From positions 1-64,000 of the forward strand of contig NBIV01000107.1 in NCBI GenBank assembly GCA_003194525.1: a stretch of DNA of 64,000 bases, in the 5' to 3' direction. Positions 20,168 through 32,185 of the stretch are shown here, piece by piece (the stretch's first letter is position 1; each line of letters starts with the position of its first letter). The position numbers and the translations under genes are program-made. The notes under the pieces were generated by a model. It was not told where the DNA came from, ran no database searches, and saw only the letters and a list, made by a program, of their open reading frames with translations. The DNA comes from Gracilariopsis chorda (Eukaryota > Rhodophyta > Florideophyceae > Gracilariales > Gracilariaceae).

Positions 20168-22148
20168 CGATAATATTGGGTACTAAACAGCCCTTCCTAA
20201 GAACAAGAAAATTTAAAAAGGCAAACAAGAGTTCTGATAAGCTTTAATCGAATCTTTTTAAGCCGATGCGAAAGAAACTTTTTGATATGTATACTCTAAA
20301 ATGAAAAATCGCTCACGAACCGTACCTGAACGCAAGATGTTTCCACAACGTAAACTTGTAAGGGAAATTGTGTACTAGGTACACTTGAGAAACAAATCGA
20401 TAAACATTGAAACACTTACCTGTTCGGTGTTTGCCAAAAATACCTCTGTGAGTCGTACGGTATTTATTAGAAGTTGAACAGAACCAATATAGCTTTTTAA
20501 TTTTTAATTACTCAAAAATACTATATATGGAAGTGAATATGAACAAGAAGAGCACTTCTATACTTCGGATTGCACGATCACAACTTGAACGTATCATAAA
20601 AGAGCTGTTTTGGGTTATTTAAAACTAAATATGCATTTGGAGTGGTAAAGGAAATTACTACTGCGTTTTATGGTAAATGTGCGGTTCGTGTAGAAGTATT
20701 CATAGATGTAAACGCTTATTTTGAATAAAACAGTATTGAAACTCTAAGTGTGGATAAAATAGAGTTAGCCGTCACATCTCATACGAAAAAAGTTGCCTGC
20801 GAGCAATCAAAAGCCATCGAGTAAAGAGAATAAACTGCAAACACCTCTTCGAAAATCATACAGGTAGTTTGTCTAGTAAAAGCGTAGAGCATTCAAGATA
20901 AAACAACTATAAAGACTTTATGCTAGATTTATAAATAAATATAAAAATTTACCATTAAGTATTGATGAGCGAAAGCCGACAGAACTGTTTTTTTGGAAAA
21001 ATCGATGTGAGTCTTATAAAATTAAACTTAAGTCTCACAGGAAAACTGGGTATTAAAACAACGCATAACGCAGTGATAGTCGCTTAAAATGAGCCCATAT
21101 AGTAAGAGGATAGAATTGTTTGGATCTATACCCTACGAGTAAAAGATTTTATTTCTTAGGCTGAACCACACCTGGTAGAGCTTTCTGCTGTAGCGAAAAG
21201 CAAGTCAACTGAAGGACATGCGACCAATCGCATATTTTGCATCACAGTACCGATACCATAATTGTTTCTGCGTAAGGTGCTAGTAGCCTTTTTGTTCTGG
21301 GAAACCTCAAACCGTACATGTGAGTGATGTGTATAAGACCTGTCACGAGAATTTCTGTGGCGTTAATCTTGTGTTGCACGCGGGGCCTCCCGCACGTTTG
21401 TACTATATTGACCACGCTTTTGGCAGGTAGAACGCGCGGGAAAAAAAAATTGCGCAACTAGGCAGCAGTTCCTCCCACTCTCTTTCCCTGTTCAAGACGT
21501 TCGTTTGTGAATAAGTGAAGTTGCTCCTAGAGCTGCAGAACTGCAGCTGTTCGATTTCGCATGTAAAGATGCATTAGGTTGCTACGTTGGGTATTCATGC
21601 CTGAAAGGGATTGTAACTGTGAGAGAGGCAAAAAAAACGGTCAAGTGAAGTCGAAACGATCAAGCACACCCCAAATGAGCTGATCGGTTGACGGAGCTTG
21701 TATTCTCATCTATTATCATGACGGTCTCATTAATGCACTTTCCAATGTGGAAATGGAACGTACGGGCAAGGTGTACTGGTCTCATGAACAAATCCAGAAC
21801 TGTCCGCATCTCAAGAATTGGTTGGATTGCCTGAACAAAGACCTCTCGTTTAAACCTAGCCTTGTAGTCAAAGCAAGAGAGAACTGCAGTCCTAGCTCCG
21901 GTCGGTTCGATTTTGTGAAGCTCATCAAGCAAATCCACTGGTAAAATAGAAGGCGGGTGATTGGACACAATGAGAGAAATCACATTTTGAAAGCAATACG
22001 AAGTATCCGTACTACCCTTTTTCCTATTTGGGACTGCAATTATCTTCGAGGCTCAGACACTGCCCGCCTCTTTTAACCTAATAAAGGCCAACCTCTTCCC
22101 TCCGAAAGAAATCAACTTAGAATATGAATTATATGTAAATTATCGTCA
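20168..22148. other. AT-rich stretch, no gene recognised
   Basis: Strongly AT-rich to about 21.2 kb. The minus frame 21983-21660 and plus frame 21747-21944 overlap each other and neither shows a domain. AACCGATAATATTGGG at 20166-20181 echoes a palindromic segment inside the neighbouring LTR (AACCGATAATATCGGG). Confidence 0.5.
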
Positions 22149-23171
22149 CTACAATGCACAGTTTGGAGCACCGAACACCACAGGTCTCCATAGACCCTTT
22201 TCTTCGACAATTTCTACCAATGCTTCTCTTTTCAGACAAATTGTGTCCGCCGCATTCATATCCCGTCCAGAAATAGTTTCAATCCACTGCTGTTTCTTAC
22301 AGTATGCATATAACGCTCTGACATCTTCATTGCGTTGGTTGAGTTCATCATAAGTAATATCCATTCTCTCTTCTTAACTGTTGTTCACACAAAAGTTGTG
22401 AAGCCTCATACTTAAATTAATTATGTTAGAGCTCACTGTCACGCTATATTGTACGTGATATAGAACACTACATCTTGCAACCAGCATGCCAAAAGCTTGC
22501 TCCATATGAAAACGTAGTGAGGAAAGATAATAGTTCAATCCGTCCTGCCACCAGAACTTAACCTGAGATATTGGGATTGGCGTGATAAGGCTCTCAGTGC
22601 ATATATAAGCCTAGTATCCAAGTATCCAAAACTCAGCGTGTAGCCTTTTGTTCTCCAAACACCTTCCTATTCTAGAGACAGCATGAGCCACGGCGTCATG
22701 TGTCGCTCCCACAAAACTAATTCAAACATCCAGGAAAAAATAAGATGAGTCAACCACTGCTTGAACTGGCAAAGAGTAATACCCCTTACGGCAGTAGTAT
22801 GTAGCAGCCTTACGGCAGTAGTATGTAGCAGCCTTACGGCAGGTACACTTTCTAATCTTAATCGCAATCGAATCAACAACACCAATACAGCAATAAATTG
22901 GACTTACCTTTTTGCGAGGGTGCTTAAAGCCTAAAGCTAGATTATGAACCTCATCGATTGTGCTTGGAATACCTAATAGTTTCAAAACCATCCCCAGTTT
23001 CGCACATGTTTCGTGAAATACAGCATATGCCGTGGACTCCCCCACTTGAAACCCAAGCATTATGTCCAAGTAGATTAGACCTGCCAGCATTCTTAAGGTT
23101 ATACCTAGTCTCATCCGAGATGAAATTGCTGGGCGTCTTGGTCTTTGCTCCATGCGTTGTATTGCGAACAC
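22149..23171 (-). pseudogene. PIF/Harbinger DDE transposase, decayed
   Basis: One minus-strand frame from 23171 to 22149 reads as a Harbinger-type nuclease with at least three in-frame stops (22722, near 22625 and near 22374). Family text includes MLAGLIYLDIMLGFQVGEST, IYCCIGVVDSIAIKI (first catalytic Asp region), YYSLPVQAVVDSSYFFLDV, GATHDAVA, RFHMEQAFGMLVARCSVL (catalytic Glu region), MRLHNFCV and the C-terminal LKREALVEIVEEKGLWRPVV. These enzymes cut and paste DNA flanked by short inverted repeats. Inside the catalytic region CRKAATYY is encoded twice in tandem by a 24-bp duplication (22792-22840), with a partial third copy. The element's inverted repeats were not identified. Its right end abuts the gypsy pol fossil. 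Confidence 0.8.
22792..22845. repeat. 24-bp tandem duplication within the Harbinger fossil
   Basis: TTACGGCAGTAGTATGTAGCAGCC-type units occur twice in full and once in part. They keep the transposase frame and insert eight-residue repeats, so the array arose after, or without disturbing, the reading frame. Confidence 0.85.
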
Positions 23172-23174
23172 CTC

Positions 23175-25982
23175 TATGATTTTTTACGGGACTTTACACT
23201 CATGTGGCATGGTTCTATTGGTGAGATGAATGCAATAGAGCACAGGATAGATCTGTTACCAAACAAGAAATCGATAGCGCAACACCCTAAAAAGACAGAA
23301 CTGAGAGCTCCGGAAGAAGACCATTTCTAGTTGGAAACGATGCTCCGCGAAGTCTTGATTGAACCCCCACACGCACCTTGGGCGTCCCCAGTGGTACTGT
23401 CTCTAAAGTCTGACGGAACATGGAGATTCTGCATCAACTATCGCCCGCTCAATCTCGTGAGTGTACATGACACGTATCCCGTACTCCATATGGACCAGTG
23501 GATCAATTTGCTCGGAAACGCTACCATGTTCACGGCGCTAAACGCCAATAGGGGATACTGGCATTTCCCTGTACGGGAGAAAGCCCGTGAAAGGACCACG
23601 TTTGTCTGCCAATCGGGCTCTCACCACTTCCAGCCGATGGCAGTTGGACGTTTTAGTGCCCCCACTACCTTTCAACGTACAATCGACCTTTTTGTGAACC
23701 GTTTTAAGTAGCGGACGTGTCTTGTATATCAAAATGACATCATTGTATTCTCATATAATGTAGATGACCATCTCACCCATAACAGGGACGTAATGACCGT
23801 ATTAAAGGATTCTTGCATAACCCTCAAGCAGAGGAAGTGTGAGTTCTTCACAGACATGGTCAAGTATCTGGGATAAATCATCCGTCCTGGACGGTTACCG
23901 ATCGAAGAACCTCACCTGAAGTCCCTCGCTAAGGCGAAGGAGCCACGCACGCAAACCGAACTCCGTTTGTCCTCAGTATTCGTCAACGTGTACCGACGGT
24001 TTGTCACGGGTTTCTTGGATATAGCGGCTATTCTGGATGCGTTCGTGCGTTAGGGACAACTGACTAAACTGGATAACTTCACGTCCGAACAGGCGATCGT
24101 TTTTAGCCCCTGAAAGGAAGCATTCATTTCAACACCGATATTATCGCTGCACAAACTGGATCTTCCGCACTCCATAGACATGGACTTGAGAGACTTCAAG
24201 ATAGGCTGTGCGCTCTTCCTAACTAACCTCGAGGGGGAACGACACCCAATCGGTTATTGGTCCCGCTTGCTCAATGTTCACGGACGTAATTACTCCGTTT
24301 CAGAGAAAGTGTTCCTCGCTGTCGTATCGAGGCTTACCACTCTCCTTCTCTATCTAATGAGCGTTCATCTCACCTTTAATACGGATCAATCTTCTTTGAG
24401 TTGGTTAATGAGTATTTTCGATCCATCTGGCTGACTCATGTGGCGGTGAATCCGCCGAGCGTGGTATGACTTTCACGTCATCTACAAGAAAGGGCCGCAA
24501 AAAACACAAGCTGAAGCGCTGTCGTGGCTAACAGCCGATGGTGAAGCGCTCCCTACGACGGACGACGAGATTCCGTGCTTAAAGGTAGACTCAACTAAAC
24601 CGGAAGCCTCGGACTAGCCGGTCCCCAACTGGTAAAAAGACTTGGAATTTGATGCTCAAGTTGACGAACTACTCGCGACGAGCGAAACTTCTATTGAGAA
24701 CCCCGTACTGGGAAGCTTCGTATCCATCCAGCCGGAGGAGGTGATCCGGAAACAATTTGCGGACCCTTTCTGTGGTAGTTTACGTGCCTGTCTAAAAGGT
24801 GGCGACACCCACCCATTCGAGGTAAATGACGTCGGCTACTTAATTCGAACCGCCGAGGGTACCCCACAAGTTCTGGTACCCTACTCCCTGCAGACGCCGG
24901 CTCTACACCTGTCGCACTACGAGAAATTAGGTGACCGTGACGACGGACAGAAGCCTTACCTAACCCTGCGAAGGGACATCTACGAGCCTGCAATAGCAGT
25001 CGATTGCTATGCAACTGTGAAGTTCTGCATGGAGTATGCCAAGAATTGGGTCAAATTCCGTAAGAACATGAAGAAGCTTCCTCTCTTCCCCGCCAGGGCG
25101 AAGCTCAAGTTCGTCTCAATTGACATTCTCGGCCGACTCATCACCACCCGGAGAGGCTAAAAATTCTTACTCGTTATCAGGGACCATTTCTCGAAACTAA
25201 TTTGGACTGTCCCTCTACAAAGGATCACTGGCTACACAGTCGCAAACGCCTTTCTTACGCACTGGATCTTTGTCTATGGCCCTCCTGTGGAGTTACTATC
25301 TGGTAACGTAAAACAGGTTGCGTCTTCATTCTTTCAAGATTTTTGTCGCATCTTGGACGTCAAGAGCCTATTTGCGACTACCTATCCTCCCCAATGTAAC
25401 TGGCAATTCGAACGGCTCAGCACGACAATCCTTGCATCTCGCCGTTCCTACATTGCTGATCCACAAAAAGCTTGGGACTTATATACTGACGCATTGAAGT
25501 TTGCGTACAATACACAAGCTCACCGGACTACAGGATTATCACCATTTCAACTGGTACTCTCGCTGACCCCACCAAACTTGGCTCTAGAGCACAAAGCTAC
25601 ACTTGGAAACTTTCCCTCAGCGGGTGACTACCGCCGCAACTGGAAAGCTTGGCTGAAAAAGTTGGTACCCGCTACTCGGAAGTCAATAGCACGTGCCCAA
25701 GCCACTTGCAAGCGTGATTTCGATGTGCCCTTACAGCTTGAACGTGCCCAGCTCATCAAGGAAGTTGATCTCATGTTTGTACGGAACGATTATTACAACC
25801 CTGAAAGGGAGAAGCACCATAAACTATCGCAGGTTGCAGACGGACCATTTGAGGTCATCTCAGTGCCGACTGAGAGTGTCGTGGTCCAAGTGGAAGACCA
25901 ACACAAACGTCTGTCCCGCGATAGGGCTACAGTGGCACCTCCACCCTCTTCAAAGCTCGTACTCAACCGCTCTGTTCTATAG
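23175..25982 (+). pseudogene. Gypsy retrotransposon pol fossil (RT, RNase H, integrase)
   Basis: A single plus frame runs through about nine stop codons. It starts with a leader like that of the element at 64 kb (EHRIDLLP), then reverse transcriptase (WASPVVLSLKSDGTWRFCINY), where the catalytic YLDD is YQND. RNase H follows (about 24150-24420, IGYWSRLLN, YSVSEKVFLAVV). The integrase has a zinc-binding region with LHLSHYEKL and FCMEYAKN, then the core with D in VSIDILG, a damaged second site (LLSGN in place of LLSDN) and E in FERLS. The catalytic losses and stops show it is inactive. It is the same broad family as the right-edge element but much older. A separate frame at 26015-26509 may be its C-terminal tail; no chromodomain was clear. 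Confidence 0.9.
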
Positions 25983-26509
25983 GAATCCGTCAGCTCGGGA
26001 ACGTCAGCAGCACCGTGTATACCGGATCTAGAGTGGCCTGCCTACTACCACATCCCACCAGGGCCCTGTCAGACCTTACGTACGCCTTGGAAGATAAAAT
26101 ACTTCTTCGGACAGTGCTTGCTCATCGAACCCCCCCACAACATGTCCATTTTAAACTAGAATTTATACCAGCAATGGTTACTTCGGCGCCCTCCATAGGT
26201 CCGTCCAAAATGAGAGACGACTGTTTTCATGGAGTCAGTAGTTTGCCGTCACAACGGAATGCACCCCGTGAAGCACAGATAGATGACCAAGCGTCACCGT
26301 CAATACCGGTTCACGACCAGGGAGTACGACCGTGGGCGATAAATAAGGAGTACGCGAACGCAGAAATGCCACCGGAACCCACCACAGAACACAGCTATAT
26401 CTCGAAGAAACTAGCTACGCTGGACGCTCAAGGGCGTGCCCCATTGATGGAATCCAACTACGTGGGCCATGAGAAGACAGTTACTCTGGCCTCGCCTGCG
26501 AAAGAGTAG

Positions 26510-27180
26510 CTTTCAAACCGTCCTCAAATTGGCCTTCCAAAGCCCGTCAAATATGTGAAAATGGACAGTAAGCGGCGAGGTCCTCGATTTGACGAACTCT
26601 TTCATGGTATTCAGGCGGAAGGGCATGAATTATACTGGCATCATGCTGCCCATGCGTAAGGCAGACGGCATGCTGCACGACTCACAAGTCCAGAATGGGC
26701 TGGGTAGATCGTCAGTGAGCAGGAGCGCAGTGTGTGCAGTACTCGGGGAGGGACTTTCAGCGTGGTATTGAAAGAGGGCGCAATAATTGAAGGAGATTGG
26801 TGCTGGGGCGTAGGGAGGTTTCGAGAGATGGACCGGAGCGGTAACGCAAGAGGCAGCCTGATCTGTACATAGCCCTTGTGGGGTGTGTGTGACTGCACTG
26901 CTCTATCTGATTCAAGATTTTCTTTGAGCTTGTCCAGAACACCTTCAAGCAATCGTTTTTCCCCTGCACACACGCCTTGTTCCATCATTGGTTTGACACG
27001 CTCAATCCCCTCCAGTGCAGATTTAGGGGAGCAAACGTGTGTATATATTACTTCAAACAGTAGCAGTCACTATTCCAGGTCTCGACTTCAGCAGAAACCG
27101 GTTGACGCTGTTGTTTCAGGACCGAAGCCTATCCTCCTAACTCAACGAAATTGACATCATATAATTCAGGCAAGGACCTC
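26510..27180. other. No gene recognised
   Basis: The short frames (26641-26988 and 26757-26969, minus; 26876-27154, plus) overlap one another and carry no recognisable motif. Confidence 0.45.
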
Positions 27181-28227
27181 TTATTTTGTTCTCCAAGAAG
27201 CTAAACCCCCGATACCCGTATGGGTTCCCACCAGCTCCCATTTCTTTCTCTCTTTGAGCATTGCTTCCCATCGCACGGGTGACAAAGGGCTTCAGAACTG
27301 GCTTTAACTGCAGAAAGCAGTACCCATACATGATGTATAATTTTCCCTTTGCAAACTTGCAAATGCTTTTCGGTCTTCTTGTCCAGACGCCTCACACTTT
27401 CCCAAGCACTGAACATAAATGCCTTTGAATTCCGCAAACTTTCTCTCCCACACACCTTCTTTGCGAAGATACCGACGATCTGCTGGATTGAGTATATGTA
27501 TGTCACTTGATGGGATTCCTCCGGAAAGTGTTGTGTTTGAGGCAGTAGTGAACGAAACATCGTTGAAAAGCAGCGCATTTTTTTACACCATGGAACTTCA
27601 ATTGGCGGTCACATTCTTTTCTATTAAGGCATTCCATTAACTTTTTTCCGCTCTATTCATAAGAGAATCCGCAAACACGTGTAAGAATCTACAATAATCA
27701 ATTGCTTCGATGGTAGTGCTCCGATTATCGCTCGGACACGAACTATTATAAACACATTCCATCGGTAGTTGCCCTAGGACTATTTCATGACACGTCATTT
27801 GCGGCACATCTCTTCAAATAAAGTTAACCATCTGTTCTCCGAACTCAAATTCCTGAACTGTAAAGTTTGTGTGGGGTAGCGCATATTCAAAAGGATTATC
27901 ACTAGAAGTGGGCCCTGAATGCTGCATGATCTTAACGAGACGTGACGTGCTTACCTTTTTCTGGCCAATTTTCATAGATACTATTCTTAGGTTCTTTTTC
28001 AGCTCTACGTTGATAATACCGCTGACCTTAAGTACTTTGAGGGCTTTTTTGCAATCTTCGTTCAAACATTTATTTGAACTAAACTGAATGGAAGCATCTG
28101 GAAGTGTTGGAGGAGATGATTGAATATTAGGCCCATTTTCAGATGCGCTCGTGCGGAACGCACTCGGTTCTGCCATGTCTTGAATAGCACTTGTTTCTGA
28201 AGCAGAAAATTGTTGAAAATAAAACAA
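27180..28227 (-). pseudogene. Unidentified decayed gene
   Basis: The frame 28227-27814 (137 residues, with CLNEDCKKALKVLKVSG) continues past its stop into readable text (RDVPQMTCHEIVLGQLPMEC, then EAIDYCRFLHVFADSLMN) down to about 27650. Another frame between 27575 and 27330 is long, open and protein-like (LLFNDVSFTTAS, ILNPADRRYLRKEG, WERKFAEFKGIY). These are best explained as one protein of about 330 residues broken by stops and a frameshift. I cannot assign a family. It lies between the gypsy fossil and the piggyBac-like fossil, so a transposon accessory protein is possible, but nothing proves it. Confidence 0.4.
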
Positions 28228-28484
28228 TATGATCTCTAGAAACCTTGTGTCATTTTCACCCTATTGATTGGAAGCTAGTTTCTACAAGACAACTGTACTT
28301 ATAGAAGTCCAAACTTTAAAAAAATATTTCACTAAACTTACTTCACCAATATAAGAACTTTCTCCGCCCAGTTTCCAGAGCGAAGTCCTCGCCTTCAGTT
28401 CCAAGCAAAAACCAAAGATCTGTTCCAACACACGAGGCCAACATTCCCAAAAAGCGGTTCTTTACACTCTAAATCCCCAAAATA

Positions 28485-30540
28485 ATGCCGAGACCGTCAG
28501 ATTCACTTCTGACTGTTATTAAAGTTGTAAATACTCGGGCCACGCCGGTCACTTCAGACGCAGAATGTAAGCATTTGTTTGGCTTTCTTTGGAAGACTAA
28601 ACGCTTGACTAGATATGTCGTCAATGTTGGGGTGTCCATTGAAACTGGTCGTCGCCAAACGTCGGTGACTGTGGATTGGATACTACACACGCGTACTAAG
28701 CGATGATTTATCAAACTGTGCAGGTCAAAACTGGGTACACCTGAGCCAAAATAATACTGCCCCTGACAGACGATAACACCATTCAGCCTACAAATGATAT
28801 ACAAACCGTGACCGAAATGGAGAATGCCGTTCTTTCCGCGAACTATAGCGCATCTGCTACGAGAGTAGGAGGGGTGAGCATTCACGTATATGAATGTGTT
28901 TGGACCGATAATTACATTCATCTTGATATAAATGGATCTATACCAGACGGATTATAGAAGCTGATTGGTCCAGCTGGGATATAATTCTACAAAAACCTAC
29001 TCAATATCCCATGCAACCATACGAATTTTTCATGTGGATGTTTCCCCATGAATATCTACAGACCATAACACAGCTGCCAAACATAAAACTAGAATCCCTC
29101 GGTCACGTGGCCATGAGCGGTGGGGAAATGCTAAAGTTTTTTTGGGTATTGATTCTGATGTCACGATTCGAGATCACCAGTCTTCGGTCTATGTGGTTCA
29201 GTCGATTGGTTTCCAAATACATTCCCATGTCAAAGTTGGGAACGATAATGTCCGGCAACCGATTTGGGGCTATTTTTGTCGTGCATCACTTTCGGTAAGC
29301 ACACAGGAAGCGAAAATCGAGACAAACGATGGTTGCATGTGAGCGGGTTTGTCGATGCCATCAATGGAAATCGACGTTCCCATGTGGTACCGTCGCATAC
29401 TTTACGTGTCGATGAAATCATGTCACGTTCGTATGGACTTGGCAAAGACTGAATCTCGATAGGCCTTCCCCATCACGTGGCAACGGAACATAAGCTGGTA
29501 AATGGCTGTGAGATAAAAACCGTTTGTTGCGGTGTTAGCGGAATACTTCTTGGCATAGAACCCGTACTTTCCTCTTAAGATACATCTGACAGACGTTGTG
29601 AATCGTATGATCCACATCTTACTGCTATCTTGTTACATTTGACAGAACACTGGTTTCATACAAATATGGTTGTATGATCCGACTCCAGATTTGCGTCAGT
29701 AACGAGTGCTACGGCACTTTTTAATTATGGCTTGCTATTTACCGGAGTTGTTAAGGCCGCTACCAAACAGTACCCGATGACGTTTTTGTCCCAGCAGAAG
29801 TTGTCACGGAGAGAGGATCAGGTTGCCATGGTAAGTGAAGGTACGAATAGCTGCCCATCTGTTTTGGCCGATTTATAGATGGACAGAGAACACTGTTACT
29901 TTGTAAGCACAATTGGCACAACGCTGCCGTCTCAGCCAAGTTTTAGGGCTACATGGAGATCAATTGGAAATGACGCTCAGTTTGTCGCCATGGAAATACC
30001 TATTCCAAAGGTTATCGAAACTGACTATTAGATATGTTCCCAAATTGATAGGCACAATGGATGCCGCCAGGACAAGCTTAATCTCGAAAAGAAAATTGAG
30101 GTTAAGGACCGGTCACGAAGGCTTAATACTAGATTGCTTTCAATTTGTTTTGTTGGCTCCTGGTTGCGTTACAAGGGAAGTATGGGTGCCAGAAATTGTT
30201 AAAAACGCAGAGATATTTACGCCAAACTCCTACAACTGCTGGTTGAAAACCGTAAGATGTTATTGGCATCAGAAAGAGATACAATGTTGATGAAGAAATA
30301 TCTGAGAGTGCAATGGTCACTGGTACTGGAATATATTTGCTTGCAACCAATAAGAATCGAAAGCTGAATAATGGCTCTATTTCTAAAGCTACCTATCAAG
30401 CGAGATGCAAAGTATGCAAGATGCATAAGAAGTCTAAATATCTATGTTCTGAACGCTCAAAGCTCAAGATAGAACTACGGATATGTCACAGTCAGACGGG
30501 AAGTGACTGATGTCAAAAATTCCTTTTAGAGAAGCATTTC
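28485..30540 (+). pseudogene. PiggyBac-like transposase (DDE_Tnp_1_7 type), decayed
   Basis: The frame at 29011-29298 (FFMWMFPHEYLQTI, EMLKFFWVLILMSRF, MSGNRF) matches the N-terminal part of piggyBac-like transposases. A different frame from 29264 onward continues it: FVDAINGNRRSHVVPS, LRVDEIMSRSYGLG (first catalytic Asp), ISIGLPHHVATEHKLVNG, IKTVCCGVSGILL, then IDRHNGCRQDKLNLEKKI (conserved Asp) and LNTRLLSICFVGSWLRYKG. There are at least five in-frame stops and a frameshift. Upstream, 28485-28708 encodes VNVGVSIETGRRQTSVTV, which may be an N-terminal extension of the same protein. PiggyBac enzymes insert at TTAA; flanking TTAA sites and inverted repeats were not established. Confidence 0.7.
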
Positions 30541-30789
30541 AAAGAGTACGATAGTATGTAAGTGCTCATATATCACGTGCTCTGACATTATTAGTGATAA
30601 AAGCAAAAGGGATGTGGTTCTTAACTATAGCCGCCTACGTTTCTTATTCGCGTCATTTGACTTGCTGAATCAGTTAACTGTTTGAAGCGTAGTACCCCTG
30701 AATGAATTGGCACCTTATTGTTTCTCATCTTTTATTGGGCACTGTGAAGCTTATTGAAACAGTAACTTTAGCAACAACGTCTACCTTCT

Positions 30790-30900
30790 TTTCAGAGGTT
30801 TTTGGCCTCTTGATGAGCGCTGGGAGTTGAACTCACGACTTATTTTCAATTTCACATGTGGCTGTGAAGCCCAAGAGGTGTTCTGCTTGCTGCACCAGCT
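30790..30900 (-). other. tRNA-like sequence, possible SINE head
   Basis: On the minus strand GTGAGTTCAACTCCC (about 30823-30837) resembles a tRNA T-arm with internal promoter box B. It is preceded about 55 bases upstream by CTGGTGCAGCAAG, a poor box A. No full cloverleaf could be drawn with confidence. Confidence 0.25.
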
Positions 30901-30910
30901 TTACGATATA

Positions 30911-31142
30911 TGTAGTAAACGAAGAGTTGGTTGTAGCTAATTTTGTAATGTAATTGACTACTATTTCTCTACACGGACTCATATGAGTACATTTTGTGGA
31001 TAGAGCTACACTGGCCAGCAGTTGGAACGTGGAATACAGTCCCCTCGTTCTAACTGAAAGCAATAAAAGAAATGACCTCCCTCATCTGCCCTTCCCGCAA
31101 GGTCGGAGAGGAGGGCTGCCAGTGAAAACCAACCCCATTACA
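30911..31142 (+). mobile_element. Copia element 5' LTR (left end approximate)
   Basis: The segment 30996-31142 is a clear direct repeat of 37643-37788 (shared blocks include ATACAGTCCCCTCGTT and CGCAAGGTCGGAGAGGAGGG). Both copies end in TACA. Here the end is followed at once by TGGTAGCG, matching a primer-binding site for initiator tRNA-Met as in Ty1. The left end is placed at TGTAGTAAA because a similar TGTGGTAAA occurs at the matching distance in the other copy, giving about 230 bp for each. No target duplication was found. Confidence 0.65.
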
Positions 31143-31158
31143 TGGTAGCGTCACCGCC
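31143..31158 (+). other. Copia primer-binding site
   Basis: TGGTAGCG directly follows the LTR end and is complementary to a tRNA 3' end CGCTACCA, as for initiator Met tRNA used by Ty1/copia elements. Only about eight bases are convincing. Confidence 0.5.
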
Positions 31159-31314
31159 AAACCAATCCCCTGACCATACCTTCCGAGGCTCCCTTCCCGT
31201 GCGCTACCGCACACCCACATTCTCTGCCCCCGCGCGAGCTGTTGCACATCTACCCCTCAGCCTGTGCGGCCGCACATACACCCCTTCCACGCGCGTGGCC
31301 GCACCCTGCCCTAT

Positions 31315-31770
31315 CTGAGGACCTTGATTGGTTGGTTACCTTGCCGCGGCATCCCCCCGTCTGAGAACCTTGGTTGGTTCCCTTGCCGCCACAGCCCACC
31401 CCTCTGAAAATAGTTTTTGGAAACCCAGCTGCAACGAAGCCGTGCCCCACCCCCCTCCCACCGTGTCGTCGCTGCCATTCTCCCCCCTGGCGAACATACT
31501 ACTTGGCTTCCGTGTTGTTGCTGCCGCCCCTCCTCCACCGCACATACTACTTGGCTGCAGTTTTGATGCCGCCACCCCTCCTCCTTTGGCGCACATAAAA
31601 CTTGGTAGCCATGTTTTCGCCGCTGCTCCCCCCCGTCGGGGCACATATTACCTGGCTGCGGTACTGTCGCCGCCACCCTCCACCTCTGGGGCACATAATA
31701 CCTAGTTTTCAAGCTGTCGCTGCCGTCCCCCGCTCCCCACACGCACACTACTCGGCTACGTACCCCCCCG
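31315..31770. repeat. Diverged ~50-bp minisatellite in the copia leader
   Basis: Units starting CACATACTACTTGG or close variants recur at about 31492, 31541, 31592, 31642, 31692 and 31743, a steady 49-51 bp period. Earlier, more diverged units begin with CTGAG near 31315 and 31361. The plus strand is pyrimidine-rich with a CCGCC/CCCCC core in each unit. It lies between the primer-binding site and gag. Confidence 0.8.
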
Positions 31771-32089
31771 TATTCTTCTTTGCGTTAGAGCATGCGCAAT
31801 AGACGCTTCTTGAAAGCCACCGTGTCGTTGACCAACACTTGCTCCTGGCTTCTGGTGTGGACCGACCACCTGAAGCTTCTAGTGGCGACTCATCGCAGTT
31901 ACTACAGGCTCCGCATAGCAGTCTTCAACCTTGAAGTACGAGTACCGACGGCGAAATGGAAATCTTAAAGTCTTGAATAATTCCTGGCGGTTTAATTACC
32001 CTGCAAGCATATAAAACGAGCAAAGTCGTAAGTCCTGAATAAGGCCTACGCCACTATTACCTCTTTAAAGAAGTTAGCGCTTGGCTGAA

Positions 32090-32185
32090 ATAAAGTTCGC
32101 AAGCCAAATACCGGTTGGGAATCAACTGGGGACTTGAACTAAACCTGTGGGTAGCGCACTTAGCCCATAACTGGCTCATCTGGAG
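32090..32185 (-). other. tRNA-like sequence in the copia leader
   Basis: The minus strand reads TGAGCCAGTTATGGGC, then about 30 bases on TTTAGTTCAAGTCCCC. These look like tRNA internal promoter boxes A and B, and TAAGTGCGCTACCCAC sits where an anticodon arm would be. Acceptor stems do not pair convincingly. It is either a tRNA-derived SINE fragment or chance. Confidence 0.25.

Noticed and set aside
31311..31748. 145-residue minus-strand repeat protein
   Set aside because: It is a translation of the 50-bp minisatellite; the period is not a multiple of three in all units and no start context is convincing.
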